Below, one piece after another: positions 30,261 to 39,355 of a stretch of DNA of 64,000 nt (position 1 is the first letter of the stretch; each line of letters starts with the position of its first letter). The position numbers and the translations under genes are program-made. Location of the stretch: contig JASCOE010000005.1 of the NCBI GenBank assembly GCA_029959285.1, positions 62,001-126,000 on the forward strand, in the 5' to 3' direction. Origin of the DNA: Flavobacteriaceae bacterium PS02337 (GTDB taxonomy: Bacteria > Bacteroidota > Bacteroidia > Flavobacteriales > Flavobacteriaceae). The notes below the pieces were generated by a model. The model searched no databases and had not been told where the DNA came from. It worked only from the letters and a program-made list of their open reading frames with translations.

Positions 30261-31937
30261 ATGGGAGAAACTCAAGTAAAAACTGCGCATCCAAAAGGAC
30301 TTTGGGTATTGTTTGGAACGGAGATGTGGGAGAGGTTCAATTTTTATGGAATGCGTGCTTTATTGACGTTATTTCTTGTGAATTCATTATTAATGAAAGA
30401 AGAAGAAGCGTCATTAATTTATGGAGGTTTCTTGGGACTTTGTTATTTAACGCCAATGTTAGGTGGTTTTGTTGCCGATCGTTTTTTAGGGAATAGAAAC
30501 TGTATTTTATTAGGCGGTTTATTAATGGCAATTGGACAAATGCTTTTGTTTACAAGTGGAAGTATTTTTGAATCTAATTTAGGTTTGGCAAAAACTATTA
30601 TGTATTCTGCATTGGGAGTTATTGTTTTTGGTAACGGATTCTTCAAGCCAAACATTTCTAGTATGGTAGGAAGTTTGTATCCTAAACAAGAAAAAACAAA
30701 ATTAGATAGTGCTTTTACTATTTTCTACATGGGAATTAATATCGGAGCTTTTTTAGGACAATCAATTTGTCCTTTATTAGGAGATGTTAAAGATGCTGGA
30801 GGAATTAGAGATATTCACGCTTTTAGATGGGGTTTCATGGCAGCTTCTGTTGCAATGTTATTGGGAACTATTCTTTTTTACTTCTTAAAAAATAAATATG
30901 TAGTTTCTCCAGAAGGAAAAGCATTAGGAGGACTTCCTTCTAAAAATGATGCTTCTGATTTTGAAGAAGGAGAAGCGCAAAAAGCAAACTTTTCTAATAA
31001 AGCTTTAACAATGGCTGCATTGGCATTTGTAGCTTTAGGATTCTTTTTTCATTATGTTGTAGGTCAGAATTTAATTTATACTTTGATTTATTCTAGTGGT
31101 TTGGCATTGGCTGGATTAATTATTTCAGATTCGTCATTAACAAAAATCGAAAGAGATAGAATTATTGTAATCTATATTGTTTCGTTCTTTATTATCTTCT
31201 TTTGGGCTGCGTTTGAACAAGCGGGTTCTTCTTTGACTTTTATTGCAGATAACCAAACAGATAGAAACTTCTTCGGGTTTTTGATGCCAGCTTCTATGGT
31301 TCAAATTTTTAATGGAATGTTCGTTGTGTTATTAGCAGTTCCTTTTAGTGTTCTTTGGGATACTTTAAGAGCAAAAGGAAAAGAGCCGATTTCGCCTGTA
31401 AAACTTGCTGTAGGATTGGTTGTTATTACAATAAGCTTTTTCATGATCGCAAACCAAGTTGCTGATTTAGGAACTTCTGGTTTACTATTAGTAAAATGGT
31501 TAATCTTATTATATTTCTTAAATACTTGTGCTGAGTTATGTTTATCGCCAATCGGATTGTCTTTGGTAGGTAAATTATCTCCAAAACGTTTTGCTTCTTT
31601 GCTTTACGGAGTATTCTTTTTGTCTAATGCTTCTGGTTATGCATTAGGAGGAACTTTAGGTTCTATTCTTCCTGCAACTGGAGATAAATTTGCAAAAGCA
31701 AAAGAATTAGGAATAGATCTTCAAGCAGTTTTAGATAAAACTATAACACCTACTGCAGAGCAATTAGCACTTTTAGAGAAGCACCAAATTAGTGCTTCAA
31801 ATCACTTTTTTGCTGGATTTGAAATTCACAATCTTTATGAGTTCTTTATGGTTTTTGTTGTGCTTACTGGTATTGCGGCAATCGTATTATTTGCTTTGAC
31901 TCCATTCTTGAAAAAAATGATGCACGGTGTTAGATAA
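30261..31937 (+). CDS. POT family di/tripeptide:proton symporter (first of two)
   Basis: Inner-membrane peptide transporter of 558 residues, about 12-14 hydrophobic segments. The ExxERFxxYG signature is present as EMWERFNFYGMRALL near residue 22-36, and the second POT motif region as FGNGFFKPNISSMVG (about 126-140). A long internal hydrophilic loop (about 215-250) is followed by an insert of paired helices typical of bacterial POTs. It lies 37 bases after the dipeptidyl peptidase gene and 4 bases before the next POT gene, forming a peptide-use operon. Confidence 0.93.
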   Translation: MGETQVKTAHPKGLWVLFGTEMWERFNFYGMRALLTLFLVNSLLMKEEEASLIYGGFLGLCYLTPMLGGFVADRFLGNRNCILLGGLLMAIGQMLLFTSGSIFESNLGLAKTIMYSALGVIVFGNGFFKPNISSMVGSLYPKQEKTKLDSAFTIFYMGINIGAFLGQSICPLLGDVKDAGGIRDIHAFRWGFMAASVAMLLGTILFYFLKNKYVVSPEGKALGGLPSKNDASDFEEGEAQKANFSNKALTMAALAFVALGFFFHYVVGQNLIYTLIYSSGLALAGLIISDSSLTKIERDRIIVIYIVSFFIIFFWAAFEQAGSSLTFIADNQTDRNFFGFLMPASMVQIFNGMFVVLLAVPFSVLWDTLRAKGKEPISPVKLAVGLVVITISFFMIANQVADLGTSGLLLVKWLILLYFLNTCAELCLSPIGLSLVGKLSPKRFASLLYGVFFLSNASGYALGGTLGSILPATGDKFAKAKELGIDLQAVLDKTITPTAEQLALLEKHQISASNHFFAGFEIHNLYEFFMVFVVLTGIAAIVLFALTPFLKKMMHGVR

Positions 31938-31941
31938 TAAA

Positions 31942-33426
31942 ATGGAAAACAAAATTACTTTAGACGAAATTCAAAATTTTAAAGGCAAATACCCTAAACA
32001 ATTATGGTATTTGTTTTTAGTTGAAATGTGGGAACGTTTCTGTTTCTACGGAATGAGAGGGGTTTTAGCTTTTTTTATGGTAGACCAATTGGGTTTATTA
32101 GAGGGAAAAGCAAATTTACAATATGGTGCAATTCAGGCATTTGTTTATGCATTTACTTTTATTGGTGGAATTTTTGCCGATAAAATTTTAGGATTCAAAA
32201 AATCGCTTCTTTTTGGAGGAATTGTGATGATTTTGGGGAATTTGCTGATTGCAGCTTCTCCACATGATTTCTTTTACTACGGAATAACACTTTCTATTAT
32301 CGGAACAGGATTCTTTAAACCAAACGTTTCTTCGATGGTTGGAGAATTATATCATGAAAACGATGGTCGTCGTGACGCTGGTTACGGATTGTTTTATGCG
32401 GGAATTAATATTGGAGGAATGCTTGGTGGTGCAATTCCTATTTACTTAGGAAAGAACTACTCTTGGAGTCTTTGTTTTCTTTCGGCTGCGATTGTTATGG
32501 TAATTGGTGTTGTGACTTTTCTTTTAACGAAGAAACATTTAGCGCCAATTGGAAATTCACCTTTAGAAAATCACCCGCCTAAAAAGCGTAATCTATACGA
32601 AATTGCAGTTTACGTAGGTTCTTTTGTGGTAATTCCACTAGTTTACATAATGGTTATCAATTCTGATTTTACAGAATATTTTATGTATAGTATAGGAACA
32701 GCGGCAGTTGGATACTTTTTGTATGAATTAATACAAATAAAAGACAGAAAACAACAACGCAAACTTTTGGCAGCATTTATATTCATTTTTGGATACTTTA
32801 TGTTTATGGCAATTTCTGAGCAATCAGGAGGTTCATTGTCGTTATTTGCGAAAGATAATTTAACGAACAAATTATTGTTTTTTAATATCGATCCGAATGT
32901 GGTTAATAATAGTATAAACTCACTTTATGTTATTATTTTTAGTCCGTTAGTAGGATTGTTGTGGATTTTCATGTTCAAACGAAAAATCGAACCGAATACA
33001 GTTATTAAATTCGGTTTATCGTTTATTTTACTGGCAGCAGGTTTCTTTATCTTTTATAGCGCAAGATTTTTTGTAAATCAAGACGGATTAAGTTCCTTAG
33101 ATGTATTCGCTTTAGGGTATTTATTATATACACTTGGGGAATTATGTATCGGACCAATTGGAATGTCAGTAATTACAAAATTATCTCCTAAACGTTTGTT
33201 TGGAATGATGATGGGATTGTGGTTTCTTTCTAGTGCATTCGGACAGTTTGCTGCCGGAAAATTAGGAGCTGAAATGTCTGATGCCAATACAGGAACTACA
33301 TTAATGTCTAAGCTTATTGCCTATACAGACGGATATTATCAGTTGGCTTTATATTCGCTTATTGCGGGTGTTGCTTTAATTGTTTTAACTCCGTTAATTA
33401 GAAAATTAATGCAAGAAGTTAAATAA
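31942..33426 (+). CDS. POT family di/tripeptide:proton symporter (second of two)
   Basis: A 494-residue paralogue of the preceding gene, starting at the ATG at 31942 (4 bases after the upstream stop); an upstream GTG at 31927 overlapping the previous gene is less likely. The signature is EMWERFCFYGMRGVL and the second motif IGTGFFKPNVSSMVGEL. Two tandem POT genes with moderate similarity suggest different peptide preferences or affinities. Confidence 0.92.
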   Translation: MENKITLDEIQNFKGKYPKQLWYLFLVEMWERFCFYGMRGVLAFFMVDQLGLLEGKANLQYGAIQAFVYAFTFIGGIFADKILGFKKSLLFGGIVMILGNLLIAASPHDFFYYGITLSIIGTGFFKPNVSSMVGELYHENDGRRDAGYGLFYAGINIGGMLGGAIPIYLGKNYSWSLCFLSAAIVMVIGVVTFLLTKKHLAPIGNSPLENHPPKKRNLYEIAVYVGSFVVIPLVYIMVINSDFTEYFMYSIGTAAVGYFLYELIQIKDRKQQRKLLAAFIFIFGYFMFMAISEQSGGSLSLFAKDNLTNKLLFFNIDPNVVNNSINSLYVIIFSPLVGLLWIFMFKRKIEPNTVIKFGLSFILLAAGFFIFYSARFFVNQDGLSSLDVFALGYLLYTLGELCIGPIGMSVITKLSPKRLFGMMMGLWFLSSAFGQFAAGKLGAEMSDANTGTTLMSKLIAYTDGYYQLALYSLIAGVALIVLTPLIRKLMQEVK

Positions 33427-33449
33427 TTATATTGTAATTGGTTTTTGCA

Positions 33450-33457
33450 TAAATTTG
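33450..33457 (+). promoter_or_regulatory. -7 element before the first thioredoxin-like gene
   Basis: Exact TAnnTTTG (TAAATTTG), ending 16 bases before the ATG at 33474. A TTG at 33432-33434 is 15 bases upstream, a little close for a -33 element. Confidence 0.45.
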
Positions 33458-33473
33458 TGGAAAATTTCTCATT

Positions 33474-33941
33474 ATGAAAAAAATAGTACTTATTGCTTTC
33501 TTTTTAATTGGTGCGATGAACGTACAGGCGCAGGAATTAAAATGGTATACAGATGTTACAGAGGCAATTACGATAAGCAACAAAGAACAAAAACCGATGT
33601 TGATGTTTTTTACTGGAAGTGATTGGTGTGGCTGGTGCATCCGTTTGCAAAATGAAGTTTTAAAAACGGAAGAATTCAAAAAATGGGCATCTACAAATGT
33701 AGTTTTAGTAGAGTTAGATTACCCAAGAGCTGTTGCCCAAACTCCTGAGCTTAAAAATCAGAACAATCAATTGCAGCAAGCTTTTGGAATTCAGGGATTT
33801 CCGACCGTTTTCTTTACAAGTGCAGAAACTAAAGATGGAAGAGTTAATTTTAAAGGTCTAGGTAAAACTGGATATGTTGCTGGTGGGCCATCTGCTTGGT
33901 TAACAGTTGCTGAAGGAATTGTACATCCTAAAAAATCGTAA
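33474..33941 (+). CDS. Secreted thioredoxin-fold protein with CGWC active site
   Basis: A 155-residue periplasmic thioredoxin-like protein. Signal peptide 1-20 (ends NVQAQ). The redox motif is C52-GW-C55 in FFTGSDWCGWCIRLQNEV, and the cis-proline is P110 (GFPTVFF), so it should be redox active, resembling the DUF255/thioredoxin_7 group. It is the first of three tandem paralogues, each with its own signal peptide; only this one keeps the cysteine pair. A perfect terminator follows, so it is expressed separately from the other two. Confidence 0.9.
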   Translation: MKKIVLIAFFLIGAMNVQAQELKWYTDVTEAITISNKEQKPMLMFFTGSDWCGWCIRLQNEVLKTEEFKKWASTNVVLVELDYPRAVAQTPELKNQNNQLQQAFGIQGFPTVFFTSAETKDGRVNFKGLGKTGYVAGGPSAWLTVAEGIVHPKKS

Positions 33942-33960
33942 AAAAATAATCAATTATATT

Positions 33961-33995
33961 AAAAGTCTCTTACTTATGTAAGAGACTTTTTTTTG
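33961..33995 (+). terminator. Terminator after the CGWC thioredoxin gene
   Basis: Perfect 13-bp stem AAAAGTCTCTTAC with GTAAGAGACTTTT, loop TTAT, followed by a long T-run. Confidence 0.92.
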
Positions 33996-34094
33996 TTTAG
34001 TAAGAAAATAATTTCATTTAAAGCTAGTAATTGTGGTTTTTGTATTTTATTGTTATTAAAAAAACATATAATGTATTTTTTGTGCTAATAAAAA

Positions 34095-34124
34095 TTGGAA
34101 AATTAAAATATTATGTTAATTTCG
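34095..34124 (+). promoter_or_regulatory. Probable promoter of the second thioredoxin-like gene
   Basis: TTG at 34095-34097 and TAATTTCG at 34117-34124, 19 bases apart, match the -33/-7 pattern with one change in the last triplet. The start codon is at 34154. Confidence 0.5.
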
Positions 34125-34153
34125 TTTCGCTAATCTAACCAAAACCAATTAAT

Positions 34154-34606
34154 ATGACCAAAAAACTACTTGTCCTACTGTTTTTTTTGGGTTCATTTTT
34201 TATGCAAGCACAAACTCTAGCGTGGCGAACTAGTATGAGTGATGCAATTGCAATAAGTAATGATCAAAGAAAACCAATGTTAATTTTATTCACTGCCTCA
34301 GGTGTACCAGAAAATCTTCAAAATGAAATCTTTAAAACGCCAGATTTTGCAGTATGGTCGCGTGACAACGTGATCTTAGTAAAATTAGATTTGTCTGATA
34401 TGAATGCTTCTGATAGTGATCGTGAGCAAAATGTAAAATTAAAAAATGCTTTTGGTGTTGAAGATCTTCCAGAAGTATGTTTTGCAATGGCATCAATTAG
34501 AAAAAACAAAACAACATTCAGTGCTCTCGGAAAAATTGCCTATAAACCGGGAGGAGCTAAAGCTTGGATAGCAGAATCAAACACGATTTTACATCCGCCT
34601 GAATAA
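34154..34606 (+). CDS. Secreted thioredoxin-fold paralogue lacking CxxC
   Basis: A 150-residue paralogue of the preceding gene with a signal peptide (1-20, ends FFMQAQ). Where the first gene has GSDWCGWCIRLQNE this one has ASGVPENLQNE: both cysteines are gone and three residues are deleted. The cis-proline survives (P106 in DLPEVCF), and its only cysteine is C109, three residues after it. It cannot do CxxC chemistry; a binding, chaperone or single-cysteine role is possible. Own promoter and terminator. Closer to the third copy than to the first (shared SDxxxx..EQN, KNAFGVE, and PxVCF). Confidence 0.85.
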   Translation: MTKKLLVLLFFLGSFFMQAQTLAWRTSMSDAIAISNDQRKPMLILFTASGVPENLQNEIFKTPDFAVWSRDNVILVKLDLSDMNASDSDREQNVKLKNAFGVEDLPEVCFAMASIRKNKTTFSALGKIAYKPGGAKAWIAESNTILHPPE

Positions 34607-34644
34607 AGAAGATTTTAATTTCAACTTTTATTTTAATTTTTTTT

Positions 34645-34683
34645 GGCACCTTTCTGTAATAATAGAAAGGTGTCTTTTTTGTT
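34645..34683 (+). terminator. Terminator after the second thioredoxin-like gene
   Basis: GGCACCTTTCT pairs with AGAAAGGTGTC (one G-T pair) around an 8-9 base loop, followed by a T-run. The rest of the 264-base gap to the next gene is AT-rich with only a weak promoter candidate (TATTTTAG at 34834-34841). Confidence 0.85.
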
Positions 34684-34870
34684 TTAAAAAAAATTCGACC
34701 GAGAATTTCATTTTTTATGATATGGTTTTTTAAAAAATCGTTAAAAAAATATTAGTTTATTGTCAATGTGATTTTAATTGTAAAAAGACCATTTTTAATT
34801 TGTTAAATAATTAGTTTGATTCAGTTTTTGTATTATTTTAGTCGCATTAACCTAATCAAACCCCAAAAAT

Positions 34871-35320
34871 ATGCTCCGAAAACTACTTATTTTAACACTC
34901 TTTTTGAGTTCATTTCTTATGCGTTCTCAAAGCTTAATTTGGAGAACAGATATCAATGAAGCCGTTGCGGTTAGTGCGGAAAAAAGAAAACCATTGTTGA
35001 TTTTTTTTACAGGTCAAGGCGCTGGACAGAAATTACAAAATGAAGTTTTTTCTACGCCCGATTTTGAAGAATGGTCACGCAAAAATGTCATTTTGGTAAA
35101 ACTTGATCTTTCAGATCCTAGCATTTCTGAAGATGTAAAAGAACAGAATTTGAGATTGAAAAATGCTTTTGGCGTTGAACAAATTCCACAAGTTTGCTTT
35201 ACCGAAGTTTATGTGCGCAAAGGAAAAACTAGCTTTAATAAATTAGGCTTAATTGCAGACGCTCAATCTGGAGTCAAATCTTGGATTTCGGAATCTACAC
35301 AGATTTTAAACCGCGAATAA
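34871..35320 (+). CDS. Secreted thioredoxin-fold paralogue lacking CxxC (third copy)
   Basis: A 149-residue protein with a signal peptide (1-20, ends LMRSQ). The active-site loop reads GQGAGQKLQNE with no cysteine; the cis-proline is P106 (QIPQVCF) and the single cysteine is again C109. This cysteine aligns with that of the second copy and with a phenylalanine in the first, so it arose in the common ancestor of copies two and three. It ends three bases from the convergent comEC stop codon. Function unknown. Confidence 0.85.
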   Translation: MLRKLLILTLFLSSFLMRSQSLIWRTDINEAVAVSAEKRKPLLIFFTGQGAGQKLQNEVFSTPDFEEWSRKNVILVKLDLSDPSISEDVKEQNLRLKNAFGVEQIPQVCFTEVYVRKGKTSFNKLGLIADAQSGVKSWISESTQILNRE

Positions 35321-35323
35321 AAC

Positions 35324-37354
35324 TTATAGTTTGTAATATCCCTTTTCCTTTGTAGAATGAAAAGGGATATTTTGTTTCAAACAACTTTCCTTCCAATATC
35401 TCTGAATTGAATTGGCATTCGATCCATCTGAAATTATGGTTTTAGGCCGGATTTCTTTCAGCAATCTATCTAAATTTATTTTTGGTGTTTGTGTAAGAAT
35501 CAAAATATCTGGATTTGTTACTAATGGATAAATCGCAGAACTGTCAATTATCAATATTTTTGTTTTTTGATAATACATCAGATTTTTAATCTTTTCTACT
35601 TTGCTTAAAGAAAGTGAATTTCCCACCAGATAATAATTTATGTTTTTATTGTTTTCATTTTTATGAGTTGTATCATTGGTAAAAACGATAATATTTTTTC
35701 CGATTCTATCAGAAATCAAAGTGTTATTTTTTTCATTGTAAATAATTAATTCTCTTTCTGTTTCAGTTTGAATTTTAGTTAGAATAAATGAAAACTGAAC
35801 TAAAATTATGGAACAGAACGCAAATATTGTTTTATTATAGTTTGGTTTTTTGAACCAGATAATACAGCAGATTATCAAAACATAGAAAGTAAAAAGAAAA
35901 TAAGAATTGAAACTAATATTTCGGATAACAAAAGAATCTATTGAAGCTACGGCATGAATCATTAAATTCAAAAGATAAATACTTTTTTCAAAAATCATTG
36001 TTATAAAAAATGGCGGGCTTGTAAAAATGGCTATAATCATTACAATAATTCCCGCAATCATGATAAAGGACAAAACAGGAAGAATGATAATATTGGTTAC
36101 AAAAAACAAACCTGGAAATTGGTGGAAATAATACAAACACAAAGGTAATGTGCCAATTTGTGCCGCAAATGAAACAGTTAGTGCTTCCCAAATGTAATTT
36201 GTTATTTTGTTTTTTGGTTTGTAAATGTTTTTTAAAAGTGGCTGTAGCCAAAGGATAAAAAATAATGCTAAATAACTCAATTGAAATCCAACATCGAATA
36301 AGAAATAAGGTTCAAACAGTAATATTAAAAGAATAGAAACTAGCAAAGTGTGATAGATATTGCCATTTCTTCTTAAATGATTTCCAATTGCTAAAAATGA
36401 AAACATTACAACAGATCTTAAAACAGATGGTGATAAACCTGATATAATGGCAAACCCAACCAAAGAGATTAAAATTGAAATAAGTTTGAAAAAAGAACCC
36501 TTTTTTGTGTTGGGAATTGGTTTTAAAATAAAAGTAATAAACAACATTATAAATCCTACGTGCAAACCAGAAACCGATAAAATGTGTGTTGCGCCAGAAT
36601 ATTGGTAATCTTGTATAGTGTCTTGTGAAATTTCTTGCTGTTGACCTAAAATTAAGGCAAGAGCAACATTCATTTCTTCTTTATTGAATTTTGATTTTTC
36701 AAGATTTAAAATGATTCTCGAATGCAATTTGGCACAATAATACCAAATGTCTTTTTCAATGGTTTTGCGAACTAAAATTTCTCTTTTTTGACAATAGATT
36801 TGCGCGTAAATTTGTTTGTTAGCCAAGTATTTACTGTAGTCAAATTGATTCGGATTTTTACTTGATTGATTGCGTTGTAAAACGGTTTCAATTTTAATGC
36901 TATTTCCAATTATTAAAGGGTTTTTAGTGCTGTCTTTTTGAACGTTGATAATTATTTTTCCTGAAAAATTTTCATCTGAAATGGATTTAATTAGTCCGAT
37001 ATAACGATCAGCGTAATCGTTGCTTTTAAGTTTTTCTCTAAGAATTAAAGTTATAATTTGCTTTTTTTCGAATGCACGATCGCAATGTGTATAATTTGTT
37101 TTTTGAAGATTTTCGGTATGGCTTAATAAGGTTAAAGCGCCAATAAAAAACGAAAGAAAATAAGTTGTAAGTCCAAAAGGAATATATTTCTTATGGTATT
37201 TTAAATTCCAGAAATAGGAGAAACAAAATAATACAAATGAGACACACAGCATTAGTATTATTGCTAAAATTGAAAAACTTAAATAATAAGAAGTGATAAC
37301 GCCAAAAATAAAGGCCAATGTAATTTTTACTAACGGAAAATCTAATACTTTCAT
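35324..37354 (-). CDS. comEC: ComEC/Rec2-type DNA uptake channel protein
   Basis: Polytopic inner-membrane protein of 676 residues related to the channel that moves single-stranded DNA into the cell. N-terminal hydrophobic segments and an OB-like DUF4131 region (about 80-200) precede the competence domain (about 215-490), which has the core motif YQYSGATHILSVSGLHVGFI and GLSPSVLRSVVMFS. The C-terminal part (about 530-676) looks like a metallo-beta-lactamase-type fold by length and position but has no HxHxDH motif, so the nuclease is absent or degenerate. It is transcribed ahead of nothing closely linked; the NlpC/P60 gene lies 51 bases upstream. Confidence 0.87.
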   Translation of the reverse strand: MKVLDFPLVKITLAFIFGVITSYYLSFSILAIILMLCVSFVLFCFSYFWNLKYHKKYIPFGLTTYFLSFFIGALTLLSHTENLQKTNYTHCDRAFEKKQIITLILREKLKSNDYADRYIGLIKSISDENFSGKIIINVQKDSTKNPLIIGNSIKIETVLQRNQSSKNPNQFDYSKYLANKQIYAQIYCQKREILVRKTIEKDIWYYCAKLHSRIILNLEKSKFNKEEMNVALALILGQQQEISQDTIQDYQYSGATHILSVSGLHVGFIMLFITFILKPIPNTKKGSFFKLISILISLVGFAIISGLSPSVLRSVVMFSFLAIGNHLRRNGNIYHTLLVSILLILLFEPYFLFDVGFQLSYLALFFILWLQPLLKNIYKPKNKITNYIWEALTVSFAAQIGTLPLCLYYFHQFPGLFFVTNIIILPVLSFIMIAGIIVMIIAIFTSPPFFITMIFEKSIYLLNLMIHAVASIDSFVIRNISFNSYFLFTFYVLIICCIIWFKKPNYNKTIFAFCSIILVQFSFILTKIQTETERELIIYNEKNNTLISDRIGKNIIVFTNDTTHKNENNKNINYYLVGNSLSLSKVEKIKNLMYYQKTKILIIDSSAIYPLVTNPDILILTQTPKINLDRLLKEIRPKTIISDGSNANSIQRYWKESCLKQNIPFHSTKEKGYYKL

Positions 37355-37405
37355 TTTTTAAAAGTATTAAATATATGTAAGAAAAATAATAAGAATATTT
37401 ATTTT

Positions 37406-37891
37406 TTAAGGAAGAATTCTATTTACCTGTTCAAAAGCATTTTTGTAATACGCTTCTTTCGTTGAAGAAATAATTACACCTTTGGAAGTTGATGAATGAA
37501 CAAATTTTATTTCGTCTGCATTAACTTCTGTAATAAGTCCAACGTGATTAATTTGTCTGCTTTTGTTAGTTTTAAAAAAGATTAAATCGCCTTTTTTAGC
37601 ATCATTTAACGGAATAACTTTTCCGATTTTTGCTTGTTCATAAGAAGCTCTTGGTAATGTTATATTTTCACTTTGAAAAGTAGTATACACTAATCCAGAA
37701 CAATCAAAACCACTTTTTGTCGTTCCGCCAGCTTTATAGCGAACACCAATATTATCAGTTGCTTTTTCGATTAAATTATTAACCAAAGCTCTGTTTTCTT
37801 TTTTAGATTCACTTTTGCTTACAGCAGTCGAAGTTGCCTTACAGGAAGTTATAAGTACAGCTAAAAGCAGGAAAATTAGAATTCTTTTCAA
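37406..37891 (-). CDS. NlpC/P60 family peptidoglycan hydrolase lipoprotein
   Basis: A 161-residue lipoprotein endopeptidase of the cell wall. The signal ends LITSC (lipidated C17). The NlpC/P60 domain (about 40-160) has the catalytic C64 in GFDCSGLVYTTF and H117 in INHVGLI, with a third polar residue likely at VHSS (H about 132). Probable role is cutting stem peptides of peptidoglycan. It begins 12 bases after the lpxB stop and is likely co-transcribed with it. Confidence 0.9.
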   Translation of the reverse strand: MKRILIFLLLAVLITSCKATSTAVSKSESKKENRALVNNLIEKATDNIGVRYKAGGTTKSGFDCSGLVYTTFQSENITLPRASYEQAKIGKVIPLNDAKKGDLIFFKTNKSRQINHVGLITEVNADEIKFVHSSTSKGVIISSTKEAYYKNAFEQVNRILP

Positions 37892-37903
37892 AACGTTTTA
37901 TAT

Positions 37904-39019
37904 TTATTTTTTTAAATCTGCGACAATCAATTCCGCAGTTTTTTTGCTTGCGCCAACTCCACCTAATTTTTGTTCTAAAATATCATAATTATGCAGCACA
38001 TTTTTGCGATATTCAGGATTTAATAATTTTTGAAGTTCTTCTTTAATTCGTTTTGTATTGCATTCTCCTTGAATCAATTCTGTCACAACTTCTTGATCCA
38101 TAATTAAATTGACCAAAGAAATATATTTTAAAGTAATAATGCGTTTTGCAATTTGATACGAAACTTCGCTTCCTTTATAACAAACGACTTCAGGAACTTT
38201 AAAAAGAGCAGTTTCAAGAGTTGCAGTTCCAGAAGTTACCAGCGCAGCTGTTGAAGAACGAAGCAAATCGTAAGTTTTATTAGAAACAAACGCTATGTTT
38301 TTATTTTTTAGAAATTGCTGATAAAATTCGTATTCCTGACTTGGAGCTCCGGCAATTACGAATTCATAATCTTGAAAATCATCAACAACGCTCAGCATTA
38401 CGCTCAACATTTTGGTGATTTCTTGTTTACGACTTCCTGGTAAAACAGCAATAATTGGTTTTTCACCTAAATTATAAGTTTTTCTAAATAACGCTTCATC
38501 AAATTCAGGTTGATTTTGAATTGCGTCAATAAGCGGATGTCCGACAAAATCAACTGGAAAATTATGTTTGTCTTCGTAAAAACTTTTTTCGAAAGGCAAA
38601 ATCACAAACATCTTGTCGACATCTTGTTTAATGGCATTAATTCGATTTTCTTTCCAAGCCCAAATTTGCGGTGAAATATAATAATGCGTTTTATAATTTA
38701 ATTCTTTTGCCCATTTTGCAATTCGCATATTAAAACCTGGATAATCAATAAAAATGATAACATCGGGCTGAAATTCAGAAATGTCTTTTTTGCAGATTTT
38801 GATGTTGTTTAAAATCGTTTTCAAGTTAAAAATAACTTCAATGAAGCCCATAAATGCTAATTCACGATAGTGTTTTATCAAAGTTCCGCCTACTTTTTGC
38901 ATTAAATCACCGCCCCAAAATCTTATTTCTGCTTGAGGATCTTCAACGTATAATGCTTTCATTAAGTTTGAACCGTGTAAATCTCCAGAAGCTTCTCCTG
39001 CAATTATGTAATATTTCAT
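37904..39019 (-). CDS. lpxB: Lipid-A-disaccharide synthase
   Basis: GT19 enzyme that joins UDP-diacylglucosamine and lipid X in lipid A synthesis at the inner face of the inner membrane. The 371-residue protein starts with the family signature MKYYIIAGEASGDLHGSNLM and carries IFIDYPGFNMR, WAWKENR, LPFEKSFYEDK, VDFVGHPL, VLPGSRKQEI and the donor-site SGTATLETAL. Length normal. An exact TAnnTTTG (TATCTTTG) lies on the minus strand at 39080-39073. Confidence 0.95.
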   Translation of the reverse strand: MKYYIIAGEASGDLHGSNLMKALYVEDPQAEIRFWGGDLMQKVGGTLIKHYRELAFMGFIEVIFNLKTILNNIKICKKDISEFQPDVIIFIDYPGFNMRIAKWAKELNYKTHYYISPQIWAWKENRINAIKQDVDKMFVILPFEKSFYEDKHNFPVDFVGHPLIDAIQNQPEFDEALFRKTYNLGEKPIIAVLPGSRKQEITKMLSVMLSVVDDFQDYEFVIAGAPSQEYEFYQQFLKNKNIAFVSNKTYDLLRSSTAALVTSGTATLETALFKVPEVVCYKGSEVSYQIAKRIITLKYISLVNLIMDQEVVTELIQGECNTKRIKEELQKLLNPEYRKNVLHNYDILEQKLGGVGASKKTAELIVADLKK

Positions 39020-39085
39020 GTTGGTTTTTTTGAATGTGCTAAAGTTGTAATTCCATATTAATGGATACTTCGCAAAGATAAGATT

Positions 39086-39355
39086 TTAAACAATTAATGT
39101 CGAAATTGCCAGTACAATCACCGCTAAAATTACGCCGCGAGCCATTAATTCTTTATTTCTTTTTAATAAAATAGCAAAAACGGCAAGATCTAAAAGTGTT
39201 CCTAAAGTGATAATTTTACCCAAATATCCTTGCTCTTTTATAATTTGAAGTCCAGATGAAATATCAAAATTGGTAAAAAAAGTAATGAATAAATAACTTC
39301 CTAAAAGTGCTGTAAAAATTCCGATGGTAAAACCAATTGCTATTTCTTTAATCAT
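39086..39355 (-). CDS. Small three-helix membrane protein
   Basis: An 89-residue membrane protein with hydrophobic segments at about 5-28, 50-63 and 70-88. Its ATG overlaps the end of surE by 8 bases, so it is translationally coupled with surE, and lpxB follows. Such a protein sits between surE and lpxB in related flavobacteria as far as I remember. No functional motif. Confidence 0.75.
   Translation of the reverse strand: MIKEIAIGFTIGIFTALLGSYLFITFFTNFDISSGLQIIKEQGYLGKIITLGTLLDLAVFAILLKRNKELMARGVILAVIVLAISTLIV

Noticed and set aside
30302-30655. Short frames inside the first POT gene on both strands
   Set aside because: They lie within an intact POT reading frame with conserved motifs; no independent support.
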